A DNA stretch of 64,000 nt, from positions 36,936 to 100,935 of the forward strand of contig JAWKSY010000019.1 of NCBI GenBank assembly GCA_041402125.1, given 5' to 3'. Made by a program: the position numbers and the translations under genes. Shown piece by piece: positions 25,883-34,762 of the stretch. Position 1 is the first letter of the stretch. Each line of letters opens with the position of its first letter. The notes under the pieces were generated by a model. The model was not told the origin of the DNA and made no database searches. It saw only the letters and a program-made list of their open reading frames with translations. This DNA is from JAWKSY01 sp041402125. GTDB lineage: Bacteria; Planctomycetota; GCA-002687715; DRQF01.

Positions 25883-26308
25883 GCGCGAGAGACGCGCGCG
25901 GCTCTCGTTGTGACAGGCGACGTACTCGCGGAGGACGCGCCGCCCGTGACGCTCGCCGAGCGGGATGATGTGATCGGTGCACTCGCGACGGATGCTGCCG
26001 ATGACGCGCTCGACGAAGGGCTTCTGCCAGAGCGACTCCTTGGCGCAGACAACCTCTTCCGTGCCCATCGCGCGGACGGCGCGTTCGAAGATGCCGCCGA
26101 AGATGGCGTCGCGATCGCGAAGAAGGTACTGCGGCTCGTCGCCGCCCGGGAATGCCTCGCAGATCTGGTTGCCCGTCCACTCGGCGGTCGGCTTCGTCGT
26201 CACCTTGACATGAACGATCCGACGACGGTCGTGGGACAGGACGACGAAGACGTAGAGCACCCGGAAGGTCCAGGCTGACAGGGGGAATGAGTCGCAGGCC
26301 GCGGCCTC
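25883..26308 (-). pseudogene. Remnant of an integrase-core (rve) transposase
   Basis: An open stretch on the minus strand encodes most of a DDE integrase core: a first Asp in ACDSFPLSAW, the strand TFRVLYVFVVLSHDRR, the second Asp region QYLLRDRDAIFG, and the Glu in FVERVIGSIRRECTDHI, ending near VACHNESRARLS. The N-terminal DNA-binding part and the true C-terminus are missing, no start codon fits, and no flanking inverted repeats are recognised. It is the type of rve transposase often found scattered in Planctomycetota. It marks the region after tmRNA as a site of past insertion. Confidence 0.7.
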
Positions 26309-26487
26309 GCCCCTGTGATTGCGATGGAAGGCGAGCCGGCTCGACCGCCAGGCCCTCTCCGGCAAAGGGCTGGAACTGGGCGACCGCAACCGTCGGCGGG
26401 CTCGCTCGGCCCACAAAATGAACATTTGGTCAGAATGTGGCCCCACCGGTAGGATGGGCCGTGTATCCCCGGGAACGGAGACCGATC

Positions 26488-26751
26488 ATGAGCCGCATCT
26501 CCATCGACGTGACGCCCGAAGAGCATGCCCGGCTGAAGGCCCTGGCGGCGCTTCAGGGCAAGTCCATCAAGGAGTTCGTGCTGGACAGCACACTGGGCCT
26601 CGCCGACCAGGACGGGGCCCTCGCAGAACTCGAGGCTCTTCTCGACCGGCGGCTCGCGAACGCACGAGCCGGGGGCTTGAGCAAGCGGAGCGTCGACGAC
26701 GTCATCGCCCAGGTGAAGCGGGAGCATGACGACACGGGCCGCGATGCCTGA
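26488..26751 (+). CDS. Type II antitoxin, ribbon-helix-helix (ParD-like)
   Basis: An 87-residue protein. ATG 26488 has GGAG 7 nt upstream. The N-terminus (MSRISIDVTPEEHARLKAL, then LQGKSIKEFVLDSTL) fits a ribbon-helix-helix DNA-binding fold. The C-terminal half is a charged helix likely to wrap the toxin. It overlaps the following ParE-like gene by 8 bp, the classic antitoxin-toxin order, and probably represses its own promoter. Confidence 0.8.
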   Translation: MSRISIDVTPEEHARLKALAALQGKSIKEFVLDSTLGLADQDGALAELEALLDRRLANARAGGLSKRSVDDVIAQVKREHDDTGRDA

Positions 26752-27049
26752 CGTCGTCCTCGAGGAGCAAGCCGAGATCGACCTGCTGGAGATCGGCCGC
26801 TACACCGCACGGAACTGGGACCTCGAACAGGCCGAACGCTACCTGAGGAGACTCCAGGAGCTCTTCGAGGAGATCGCAAAGGGGCAGGCGCTCGAGAAAC
26901 CGGTGTTCGAGCACCGATCCGATCTGAAGTACTCGCGTTGCCAGCGCCACGTCGTGTTCTTCGCTCGCGAGGACGACGGCAGGGTCCTGATCGTCGCGAT
27001 CCTGCACGAGCGGATGGACCTCGTGGACCGTCTCCGCGATCGCCTTTGA
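26744..27049 (+). CDS. Type II toxin, ParE/RelE family
   Basis: A 101-residue protein from ATG 26744; an in-frame ATG at 26726 is an alternative. VVLEEQAEIDLLEIGRYTA at the N-terminus, the central YLRRLQELFEEIA and the C-terminal strands SRCQRHVVFFARED and VLIVAILHERMD match ParE/RelE toxins. ParE members poison DNA gyrase and RelE members cut mRNA; sequence alone favours ParE. Coupled to the antitoxin by an 8-bp overlap. Confidence 0.82.
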   Translation: MPDVVLEEQAEIDLLEIGRYTARNWDLEQAERYLRRLQELFEEIAKGQALEKPVFEHRSDLKYSRCQRHVVFFAREDDGRVLIVAILHERMDLVDRLRDRL

Positions 27050-27143
27050 CCGGCATCCTGGCCTGATCGACGGCGCGGGCTCTCGGGCGGCATTCCCCGC
27101 CGGAGAGTGTTTCGAACCGAGCCGCGCCGCCGGGACGAAGTGA

Positions 27144-27218
27144 GGGCAGCCAGCTGGCTGCCCTTTCGTCGTCCCGGCGCCGGGAATCGGACTCGGTGCG
27201 CCTCGACGAGCGAGACGC
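27144..27218 (+). repeat. Third, diverged copy of the post-tmRNA repeat
   Basis: Starts with the palindrome GGGCAGCCAGCTGGCTGCCC (27144-27163), followed by a core at 27175-27218 that matches the 44-bp core of the two upstream units apart from scattered changes (GCGCCTCGACGAGCGAGACGC at its end). It lies between the ParDE pair and the orphan ParD-like gene. Confidence 0.7.
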
Positions 27219-27335
27219 GATCCGCTCGAGACCCGGAAGTGGCCGCTGCCCGTCTTCCGGGCCAAGATGAGCCGCGGCGGCACGGGCAGGGAAGCTGGCC
27301 TTGCCAGGCGATCACGATTCGATGGGGAGCTCCCG

Positions 27336-27608
27336 ATGCCCCGTTCCTCGAACCTGTCGCTGACGGACGAGCTGCGCGCCTTCATCGACGAGAACCGCGG
27401 TGACAGGGCTCGCCACGCGTCGCCGAGCGAGTTCATCCGCGCTCAGCACGTCCTGGTCGGTGACATCCTCGGTGAGTCGGCGTACATCCTCGCGGTCTGG
27501 CACGACGCGATGGACTTCATCGGCCGACCGTCAGAACTGGAACCCCAGATCCTGCGCGAAGCCCAGATCCTCGCCGAGCAGATCGAACGCCATCTCAGTC
27601 AAGCTTGA
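27336..27608 (+). CDS. Orphan ParD-like antitoxin with unusual C-terminus
   Basis: A 90-residue protein. The first 36 residues (MPRSSNLSLTDELRAFIDEN and then SPSEFIRA) are clearly ParD ribbon-helix-helix. The remaining 50 (HVLVGDILGESAYILAVWHD onward) are not the usual toxin-binding helix, and no toxin gene follows. It may be a chimera made by recombination in this island, or an antitoxin that has taken on another role. Start ATG 27336 has GGGGAG upstream. Confidence 0.6.
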   Translation: MPRSSNLSLTDELRAFIDENRGDRARHASPSEFIRAQHVLVGDILGESAYILAVWHDAMDFIGRPSELEPQILREAQILAEQIERHLSQA

Positions 27609-27896
27609 TCGCGCCCCAGGCGGGCTCCACCACGAGCGACTCGAACCAGGTGGCGCCAGCCACGCCCGCTCCACATCCTCATTCGATGCGAGAGCCGAGC
27701 CCGAAGCGCAGCGACTCCGGAAAGCGCGCCACCTGCGGCAGCACCTCATTGAGGAGATCCCCGACGAAGACCACGGCAGCGGGTTCGTTCCGACCGCTGT
27801 TCGGCTTGGTCACGGGAGTCGGTGCTCACGGAGAAATCGGTCCGCCGCCTGACGGCGGCGGACGGGAAAAGGAACGAGAAAACAGGGTCAAGGAAT
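27609..27896. other. Gap without a recognisable gene
   Basis: About 290 bp between the orphan antitoxin and the kinase-FGE gene. Short frames exist on both strands, but none has a start site or a recognisable domain. It may hold remnants of inserted DNA. Confidence 0.4.
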
Positions 27897-30467
27897 TCAA
27901 GGCGTCCTGGCAACACGGAAACCGAGAACGGGGTTCTCGTTCGCGGGATCGGCGGAGCTGCGGGAGGAGAGCCGGCAGTACCTCGGGCTGCCGTCCCAGG
28001 AGCCACCGCGCACCAGGCGAGATTGTCCGGTGGTTGGGCCCTCCGGATCTCGGGCGCCTCCGCCCCGCCCCTGGTACGCGCCGCTCCCAGACCAGTCCGC
28101 GCACCACTCCCAGACGTTGCCGGTCATGTCATGCAATCCGAACTCGTTCGCGCGAAATCGACCGACCGGCGCCGTCACGTCGAATCCGTCATCGAACACG
28201 AAGGAGTCCGTGGGGAACTCGAAGCGCTTGTTGGCGGCCGGTCCGAGGACGTTCGCCCAGCCCCTGCCACCGTCCGGTGAATCGCCCCAGAGGAATCGCG
28301 TCGTCGCTCCGGAACGCGTCTGACCGCGCGCGGCGCACTCCCACTCCGCCTCGGTCGGCAACCGGAAACCGAACCGATCACAGAAGGCCCGAGCCTCGTT
28401 CCACGAGACGAAGACAGCCGGTTGTTCGTCGCCGTCGAGGCTGACGCCCTTGAAGTCCTTCGAACCGTGCGCGGACCGGAATCTCCGATACTGCCGGTTC
28501 GTCACCTCGAACTTCCCGAGGTAGAAGGGTCTCGAGATGACGACACGGTGCTGGGGCTTCTCGTCGTCCCCAGCTTCCGCGTCTCCCGGAACCGCGCCCA
28601 TCATGAATTCCCCAGCCGGGATCAGGACCAGCTCGATGCCGGTCGTCTTGTCCGTCACCTCCATCGGCAGGCCGGAGTTCTGGTCCCGGGAGACGCCGGG
28701 GCGCACCTGCGCCCAGGCGGGATTGTTCCCGGAGGCGGCGAGCTCTGGCCGCAACTCGGCCTCGTTGCCGGCGGCGTCGCGGGCCGTCAGGACGAGAACG
28801 GAGTCGCTCGCCTCGAGGCGACCCTCGAATCGTCCTTCCCCGGATACGCGGGCCTCCCGACCGTTGACGCGAACCGTGACCGTCGATGCGTCCGTGACCT
28901 CGACCAGGATCGTCTTCGGACGCCGCCCGTCGTCCTCCTCCGGCTCGACGAGACGGAGCACCGGGGCGACCGTATCGCGGACGACGATCAGTTCGAGCCC
29001 GGCCTTCCGCCCGGCGGCGTCGGTCGCCTCGAGCGTGATGCGGTTGGTTCCTTCCTGTGGAAGGACGGCCCGCATCGTGAAGCGGCCGTCGGCTTCGATC
29101 GCGGCGGTCCTTCCCTGGACTTGTAGATCGACCGGTCCGACGTCGTCGCCGACACTTCCCCGGATCTCGATCTCGCCGGAGGAGATGAGGGTCCCCGCGG
29201 GCGGCCATTCGATCCGGAGGACGGGCGGCCGGAGATCCTCGGCCGGGGGCGAGACTTCTGCCGCTCGGGGCCGGGTCTTCGCGTCGTTGCCCCCTCGGCC
29301 GGCCGCGTCGAGGAGGCCCATCGATCGCGCTCCCAGCGCGGCCACGATCAAGGCGAGAACGCAGGAGGAGAGGATGATGAAATTCCGCGTGGCGGTCGAG
29401 CGCGTCCGCGCCGATCCCGCATCGGGCGACACCGTCGTTCGCGACTCCGGACCTGGCGCGCCCCCCTCCGTCGCCACGCGGATCCTCGCCAAGGTCCGGG
29501 CCGGCGGCGGCGAGACGAGGCTCGGCGCGTGGGAAGAGCCGGCCTCGTGATCGGCGAGGACCGTCGCCCCATCGAGACGGGAGCGGAAGCGCTCCAGGGC
29601 ATCGACGAGAGCCCGACCGTCCGGGTAGCGGTCGTTCGGGCTCGAACGCGTGCAGCGGCCGATGATCTCCGCCAGCTCGACCGGAAGATCGGGTCGGCGC
29701 GCCGAGAGCGAGGGGAAGCCATCGAGGACGACGCGACGCATCACCTCGACGGGGGTGCCGCGCACGATCCCGTCCTCTCCCGTCAAGCAATGATAGAGCA
29801 CGGCGCCCATCGCCCAGACGTCCCCCGGCGGCCCCACGTCGCGCACGCTCTCGAACTGCTCGGGAGGGGCGTACTGGGGCGTCCCCATGAAGAGGCCCTT
29901 CGAGGTCTGGAGCGAATCCACCGCGTCGGCGGCCCGGGCGAGGCCGAGGTCGGCGAGCTTCACCTCGCCGGTCTTCGAGATGAGGATGTTGTCGGGCTTC
30001 ACGTCGCGGTGGACGATCCCGCGCGCATGGGCGGCGGCGAGACCGCGCGCGGCGCCCAGGACGATGGTCACCGCCTCGTCGACCGCGAGCGCCCCCTTGC
30101 GACGCACGCGCTCCCGGACGTTCTCGCCGGCGACGTACTCCATGATCAGGTAGTTGAGGCCGGAGCTCTCGGCCACGTCGTAGACGCGGACGAGGTTCTC
30201 GCTGCTGATGTCGGCCGCGACCCGCGCCTCGCGCTTGAAGCGCACGACGAGCTCTCCCCCGCCGAGGCCGAGGTCGGGCCGCAAGCACTTCACCGCGACG
30301 TCGATCTCGAGGTTGAGGTGGCGGCCGCGGTAGACCGCCCCCATCCCCCCCTGTCCGAGCTTCGCGTAGAGCACGCAGCGGTCGAGGACCTTGTAGCCCT
30401 CGGCGACGGGGACGTCCTTCAGGAAGGGGTCGCTCAGGACCTCCTCGGAGCTTCGATCTTCGGCCAC
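27897..30467 (-). CDS. Ser/Thr protein kinase, TM, Ig-like and FGE-sulfatase domain fusion
   Basis: An 856-residue membrane protein. The cytoplasmic kinase domain (about 25-310) has the glycine loop GQGGMGAVY (38-46), Lys60, HRDVKPDN (153-160), DLG in place of DFG (173-175) and GTPQYAPPEQ (195-204). A Pro/Ser linker leads to one TM helix (about 364-385). Outside are two Ig-like beta domains (about 415-585) and an FGE-sulfatase domain (about 607-856; MTGNVWEWCADW, RLVRGGSWD, LGFRVARTP). In Planctomycetota, FGE domains on kinases are thought to be ligand-binding and not to make formylglycine. Divergent from the MFS gene. Confidence 0.85.
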   Translation of the reverse strand: MAEDRSSEEVLSDPFLKDVPVAEGYKVLDRCVLYAKLGQGGMGAVYRGRHLNLEIDVAVKCLRPDLGLGGGELVVRFKREARVAADISSENLVRVYDVAESSGLNYLIMEYVAGENVRERVRRKGALAVDEAVTIVLGAARGLAAAHARGIVHRDVKPDNILISKTGEVKLADLGLARAADAVDSLQTSKGLFMGTPQYAPPEQFESVRDVGPPGDVWAMGAVLYHCLTGEDGIVRGTPVEVMRRVVLDGFPSLSARRPDLPVELAEIIGRCTRSSPNDRYPDGRALVDALERFRSRLDGATVLADHEAGSSHAPSLVSPPPARTLARIRVATEGGAPGPESRTTVSPDAGSARTRSTATRNFIILSSCVLALIVAALGARSMGLLDAAGRGGNDAKTRPRAAEVSPPAEDLRPPVLRIEWPPAGTLISSGEIEIRGSVGDDVGPVDLQVQGRTAAIEADGRFTMRAVLPQEGTNRITLEATDAAGRKAGLELIVVRDTVAPVLRLVEPEEDDGRRPKTILVEVTDASTVTVRVNGREARVSGEGRFEGRLEASDSVLVLTARDAAGNEAELRPELAASGNNPAWAQVRPGVSRDQNSGLPMEVTDKTTGIELVLIPAGEFMMGAVPGDAEAGDDEKPQHRVVISRPFYLGKFEVTNRQYRRFRSAHGSKDFKGVSLDGDEQPAVFVSWNEARAFCDRFGFRLPTEAEWECAARGQTRSGATTRFLWGDSPDGGRGWANVLGPAANKRFEFPTDSFVFDDGFDVTAPVGRFRANEFGLHDMTGNVWEWCADWSGSGAYQGRGGGARDPEGPTTGQSRLVRGGSWDGSPRYCRLSSRSSADPANENPVLGFRVARTP

Positions 30468-30648
30468 GCCCGGCTCTCCTCTCGGGGCCGGATTCTACCA
30501 GCCGGTCGGACCGTGGGGACGACCGGTCCGGGTCTCGGGCTGATTCGAGCGGGCGAATGGGCGGGAGGGTATCGTCTGATGGCACCTGCGCGTTCCCGAC
30601 CGCGCCCGAGCGCCGCCCCTCCCCCGCACCTTCGACCGAGAGTCCACG

Positions 30649-31869
30649 ATGAGCCGCTCGAGACGCATCGCCGAGAGCCTGGGCCTCCGGCGCAGCATCG
30701 TCGGCGTGCTCTCCATGGCCGTGCTCGTGGGGATGGGCGAGCGCATGGCGGAGCGCTTCCTGCCCGTCTATCTGGTGGCGCTGGGGGCGGGGCAGCTCTG
30801 GCCGGGGTTCCTGCAGGCGATCGACAGCGGGGCGAGCGCCCTCTACTCGTACCCGGGGGGCTGGCTCGCGGAGCGGCTCGGGGTGAAGCGGGCGCTGATG
30901 GTCTTCGACCTCGTGGCGCTCGCGGGCTACGGGATCGTGATCGCGGTGCCGAGCTGGCCGGCGGTGGTGGCGGGGTCGCTGCTCTTCATCTCCTGGTCGG
31001 CGGTGTCCTTGCCGGGAACGATGGGGCTCATCGCGAAGAGCCTGCCCAGCGACCGGCAGGTGATGGGCGTCTCGATGCACTCGCTGGTGCGGCGGCTGCC
31101 GCGCGCGGTGGGGCCGATCCTGGGCGGGCTCTTCATCGACGCCTGGGGGATCGAGACCGGGATCCGGCTGGCCTTCGTCGTCGCGGCGGCGATGGCGGTG
31201 GTCGCGTTGGTGCTCCAGCAGGTGCTGATCGAGCGGGACGCGCCGGCGGCGGGACTCGGGGCGCCGAGCGCGAATCCCTGGCGGATGTTCCGGTCCTTCT
31301 CGCCGGCACTGCGGAACCTTTTCGTCGCCGACGTGCTCATCCGGTTCTGCGAGCAGATCCCCTACGCCTACGTGACGATCTGGTGCATGAGCGAGGTCGC
31401 GGGCGAGCGGACGGCCCGGGTCTCCGCCACCGACGTGGGTTGGCTGACCGCGATCGAGATGACGACGGCGATGCTCTGCTACATCCCGGTCGCGCGCTGG
31501 GCCGACCGCGGAGGGAAGAAGCCCTTCGTGCTGGTCACCTTCGTCAACTTCACCCTCTTCCCCGCCCTGCTGTTCTTCTCGCGCAGCTTCGAGATGCTGG
31601 CGCTGGCCTTCTTCGTACGCGGGCTGAAGGAGTTCGGGGAGCCGACGCGAAAGGCGCTGATCCTGCAGCTCGCGCCGGCCGAGCGGACGGCCTCGGCCTT
31701 CGGCGCCTACTACCTCTTCCGCGACGGGATCATCACCCTCGCCGCGATCGGGGGCGCCTGGCTCTGGCGCGCCGATCCCGGCCTCAACCTCGGCGCGGCC
31801 TTCGGCTGCGGCGTCCTCGGCACGCTCTGGTTCTGGCGCTTCGGTCGCGACCTGACGAAGGAGAGTTGA
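30649..31869 (+). CDS. MFS transporter
   Basis: A 406-residue integral membrane protein with about 12 predicted TM helices in two halves. MFS marks include GGWLAERLGVKRAL after helix 2 (GxxxD/ExxGxR/K-type loop) and VARWADRGGKKPFVL at the matching place in the second half. A charged central loop lies near 200-215. The substrate cannot be predicted. Divergent from the kinase-FGE gene, with 181 bp between the starts. Confidence 0.82.
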   Translation: MSRSRRIAESLGLRRSIVGVLSMAVLVGMGERMAERFLPVYLVALGAGQLWPGFLQAIDSGASALYSYPGGWLAERLGVKRALMVFDLVALAGYGIVIAVPSWPAVVAGSLLFISWSAVSLPGTMGLIAKSLPSDRQVMGVSMHSLVRRLPRAVGPILGGLFIDAWGIETGIRLAFVVAAAMAVVALVLQQVLIERDAPAAGLGAPSANPWRMFRSFSPALRNLFVADVLIRFCEQIPYAYVTIWCMSEVAGERTARVSATDVGWLTAIEMTTAMLCYIPVARWADRGGKKPFVLVTFVNFTLFPALLFFSRSFEMLALAFFVRGLKEFGEPTRKALILQLAPAERTASAFGAYYLFRDGIITLAAIGGAWLWRADPGLNLGAAFGCGVLGTLWFWRFGRDLTKES

Positions 31870-31915
31870 GTTCTCCCACGAACGAAGGGGGCGTCGATCC
31901 GTCGGGACGCCACGG

Positions 31916-33046
31916 TCAGGCCGGCGGGAAGGCGGGACTGAAGCGCGCGCCGAGGCCGAGGAGGAAGAGCTCGGGCCCGAAGAGGAGCGTTCTCTCGATC
32001 CGCCGCTCCATGAGCGGCATCCCGGTCCGTGCCATGGAGACACCGAGTTCCTTGAACCTCGCGTCGCGGAGTCGCCTCGTTCCGGCCGCGGTCGCGCTGA
32101 AGGAGAGGAGACGACACCCGGGATCGCCGCGCTGGCGCCGCCGCGCGAACTGGGACGCGATCTGGACCGGGAGGCAGGACTCGATGCGCCCGAAGGCCGC
32201 GGGGTCCATGCCCCGGCCCGGACGCGGTCGATCCACGGCGGCCTCGACGATGAAGCGATCGGAGGGCAGCTCGATGTCGGGTCCCGTGCACTCCCAGGTC
32301 GCGCGACGACCCCGCGCGACGTCGTCGTAGAACTCGCGCCGGACCGGAAGGACGATCGTCGCCCCGATCGGCTCGATCTCGCCCCGGACGAGGATCACCG
32401 CCCAGGGCGACGCCCGCAGCCAGTCCCCGATCCGCGACGCGTAGTCCTCGACGCCGATCTTCATCCGGTCGGCCGCGAGTGCGATCGCCGCGTCGCGGCT
32501 CGTCAGAGCAGCATCGGGGGCGCAGCTCTCGCCGACCCGCACGAAGATCCACCCGGCGATCGCGGCGTGGAGCTCCCGATCGGATTCCGAGCATCCCTGC
32601 ACCGATCGTTCCACCTTCCAGCGGAAGCCGTCCTGGAGGTAGTCCCGGACGAGCGCGAAGGGCCCCTCCATCGGGCCCGGACCCGCCGCGATCTCGCGGC
32701 TCGGATTGCGTTCGGCCTCGATCACCGGTCCGCAGGCGCAGGCGACGACGGATTCCAGCGTCGAGTCCGGCCGCAGCGGCGTCCCGCGCTCCCGCAGGAA
32801 CTCCTCGAGGGCTTCCCGCGGCGGCACGAGGCGATTGGGAAGCGGCGTCTCCAGGAGGATGCGGAAGAAGGCCTCGATCTGCGCCTCCTGGACGACATGA
32901 CCGTTCAGGATGTTCGACGGGACGTTCGACTGGAACGGGACGTTTCGATCGAGGAACTCCGCCTTCAGGGTCCGGACGAGGAACGATCTCCGTCGAGCCC
33001 TCACCTTCGCGAGGAACTCGGGCGACAGTGCGCGATATCGTTTCAA
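31916..33046 (-). CDS. Protein of unknown function
   Basis: 376 residues if TTG 33046 is the start (GGAGAG lies 7 nt upstream). An ATG at 33175 would add a 43-residue Arg-rich stretch without a ribosome site. No family is recognised. The protein is soluble, without signal peptide or TM helix, mixed alpha/beta, with two Cys close together (VACACGPV near 130) and conserved-looking strands such as ASPWAVILVRGEIEPIGATI. It is convergent with the MFS gene. Confidence 0.5.
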   Translation of the reverse strand: MKRYRALSPEFLAKVRARRRSFLVRTLKAEFLDRNVPFQSNVPSNILNGHVVQEAQIEAFFRILLETPLPNRLVPPREALEEFLRERGTPLRPDSTLESVVACACGPVIEAERNPSREIAAGPGPMEGPFALVRDYLQDGFRWKVERSVQGCSESDRELHAAIAGWIFVRVGESCAPDAALTSRDAAIALAADRMKIGVEDYASRIGDWLRASPWAVILVRGEIEPIGATIVLPVRREFYDDVARGRRATWECTGPDIELPSDRFIVEAAVDRPRPGRGMDPAAFGRIESCLPVQIASQFARRRQRGDPGCRLLSFSATAAGTRRLRDARFKELGVSMARTGMPLMERRIERTLLFGPELFLLGLGARFSPAFPPA

Positions 33047-33272
33047 GGAGGCTCTCCAGCCAGTGGGTCGGAGGCTACGGGGCGGGCGACAGGACGTCAA
33101 TCGCGATCGGCCCCGGGACTGCCGGTCCATACCTCCTCGTACCTCCGGATGTTCATCGAGTCGCACCGACGGCATCCTCGAAGGCGGCGACCGACGAGCC
33201 GGTCGGCGATGGCAACCGGCCCCGCCTCGAATCGCAAATCAGGCACTCGGACCAACGAGACGGAGACACGAG

Positions 33273-34496
33273 ATGAAACACACGCGAGGTGCTTTCCTCG
33301 TACTCGTCCTCACCCTGGCCTCGACCACAGGGGCGCTGAGGGCGGCCACGATCACTCCCGAGCCGCAGGAGGCCGGGGGCCTCGAACACAAGCAGCAGAT
33401 GACTCTGCAGTCGACGCTCCGGGAGGCGGCAAGGAAGTGGTACCGCGAGCGACAGAAGCTCATGCGGAACTGCCGCCGTTGCGAAGGCGAGGGGACGATC
33501 ACGGTCCTCGTGAAGGGCCAGATCCGCCGCGACCCTTGCAAGAGCTGCGGGGAAACCGGACTCATCTTCAACGATGACTGCCTGAAGCGCGTGCTCGAGC
33601 ACTATGACCAGACCTGCAAGTCCTTCCCGGGAATGAGCAACGGACGGCCGGACGAATCCGAAGTCAAGAAGATGATGACGCAGGGACGAGAAGGCGCTCA
33701 GCGCGCCGCCCGCACCATCGGCTTCGTCGCCGACCGCTACGTCAAGTCGGAGCGGCCGCGGGTCTGGCAAACCAAGGGCGCAATCTACGGATCCATCCAG
33801 TCGAGCGCGACTCCTGAGCGGAGCTACTGGAAGTACGACGGGCGACGTTGGTTGGTCGTCGATTCGGCTCCCGAGGTTCCGGACGGAGACGAGAAGAACG
33901 CCGCCGAGTCCTCAGCCGAGGAGGGAAGTCGGGAAGATGACGACGCACCGACCGGAAAACTCGCCTTCCGCGCCTCGGACGACCGTCGGATCGTCTTCGG
34001 TGAGAAGGTCGATGCCGAGACGCGACGTGCGTGGACAAAGAAGCTCGAGAACCTGGAAACGCTCCTCGGCGGCCTTTCGACCGGGTTCACCCGGGGGCGC
34101 CTCGAGCTGCGCCCTCTGCCGGAGTTCGAGATCGAGGAACCGGTCCTGATCCTGCTCGTCGACTTCGGCGCGAAGGCTCCGACGCCTCAACCGCGTCGAC
34201 GTCGGGGCGGTCTCGAGCGGATGTCCCGGGATCTGGTCGTCGCGGCGGGGCGAGAGATGTGCGCCGAGGACTGGCCGAAGGACCTTCCCCGCCTCGCGAT
34301 CGGACCCACGCCGACCTACATCGACGAGAACGGTCAGCTGCAGAACCGGCTCGAGTCGCTCACCCTGGTCGATCGAACCGTCGCCAAGGAACTCAACTTC
34401 GAGCTGCTGACGAACGACTCCGTCTTCGGCCGCTTCCGGACGCATCGCCCCGCGATCCCCGAGAATCTGACGGTCTGGTTCGGCGAGAAGCGATGA
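33273..34496 (+). CDS. Secreted protein with a DnaJ-type zinc motif pair
   Basis: A 407-residue protein with a signal peptide (MKHTRGAFLVLVLTLASTTG, cut near residue 25). Two CxxCxGxG-like motifs stand at CRRCEGEG (67-74) and CKSCGETG (89-96), enough for one zinc site as in half of the DnaJ cysteine-rich domain. There is no J-domain. The rest is charged, with an acidic linker near 220-240 and a mixed C-terminal domain (RLELRPLPEFEIEEPVLILL near 275-295). ATG 33273 follows GGAGACACGAG. No known full-length family is recognised. Confidence 0.6.
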   Translation: MKHTRGAFLVLVLTLASTTGALRAATITPEPQEAGGLEHKQQMTLQSTLREAARKWYRERQKLMRNCRRCEGEGTITVLVKGQIRRDPCKSCGETGLIFNDDCLKRVLEHYDQTCKSFPGMSNGRPDESEVKKMMTQGREGAQRAARTIGFVADRYVKSERPRVWQTKGAIYGSIQSSATPERSYWKYDGRRWLVVDSAPEVPDGDEKNAAESSAEEGSREDDDAPTGKLAFRASDDRRIVFGEKVDAETRRAWTKKLENLETLLGGLSTGFTRGRLELRPLPEFEIEEPVLILLVDFGAKAPTPQPRRRRGGLERMSRDLVVAAGREMCAEDWPKDLPRLAIGPTPTYIDENGQLQNRLESLTLVDRTVAKELNFELLTNDSVFGRFRTHRPAIPENLTVWFGEKR

Positions 34497-34762
34497 GGGC
34501 GACGCGCCACTTCTGACGGGCAGTTCCCGGATCGGGATGCTCCGGACCGGAGACCCTGGCGTCGAGACGCCGACGAACCGAAGGGCCTCACCATCCGGGT
34601 CCTCGGCCGGCCGATCTCGGGAACCTTCCGACTCCGCCCGAAGGGAGTTTTGCTGGTCAGGACGGGGGGCGAGCGGGTAGGAACGGGGCGCCGCCGCGTG
34701 ACGAGCGCGGCCGGCGAGGACGCGCCGTCTCACCCGCGGCGCCATCCGGAACGGGAGCGCGC

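Noticed and set aside
25436..26446. Complete 336-codon transposase
   Set aside because: Only the part at 25883-26308 is transposase-like; the N-terminal 46 residues are unrelated and the end runs antisense into the repeat units and tmRNA.
27897..28650. Active formylglycine-generating enzyme domain
   Set aside because: The conserved Cys pair of FGE is not seen in the expected place; only the fold-level motifs are present.
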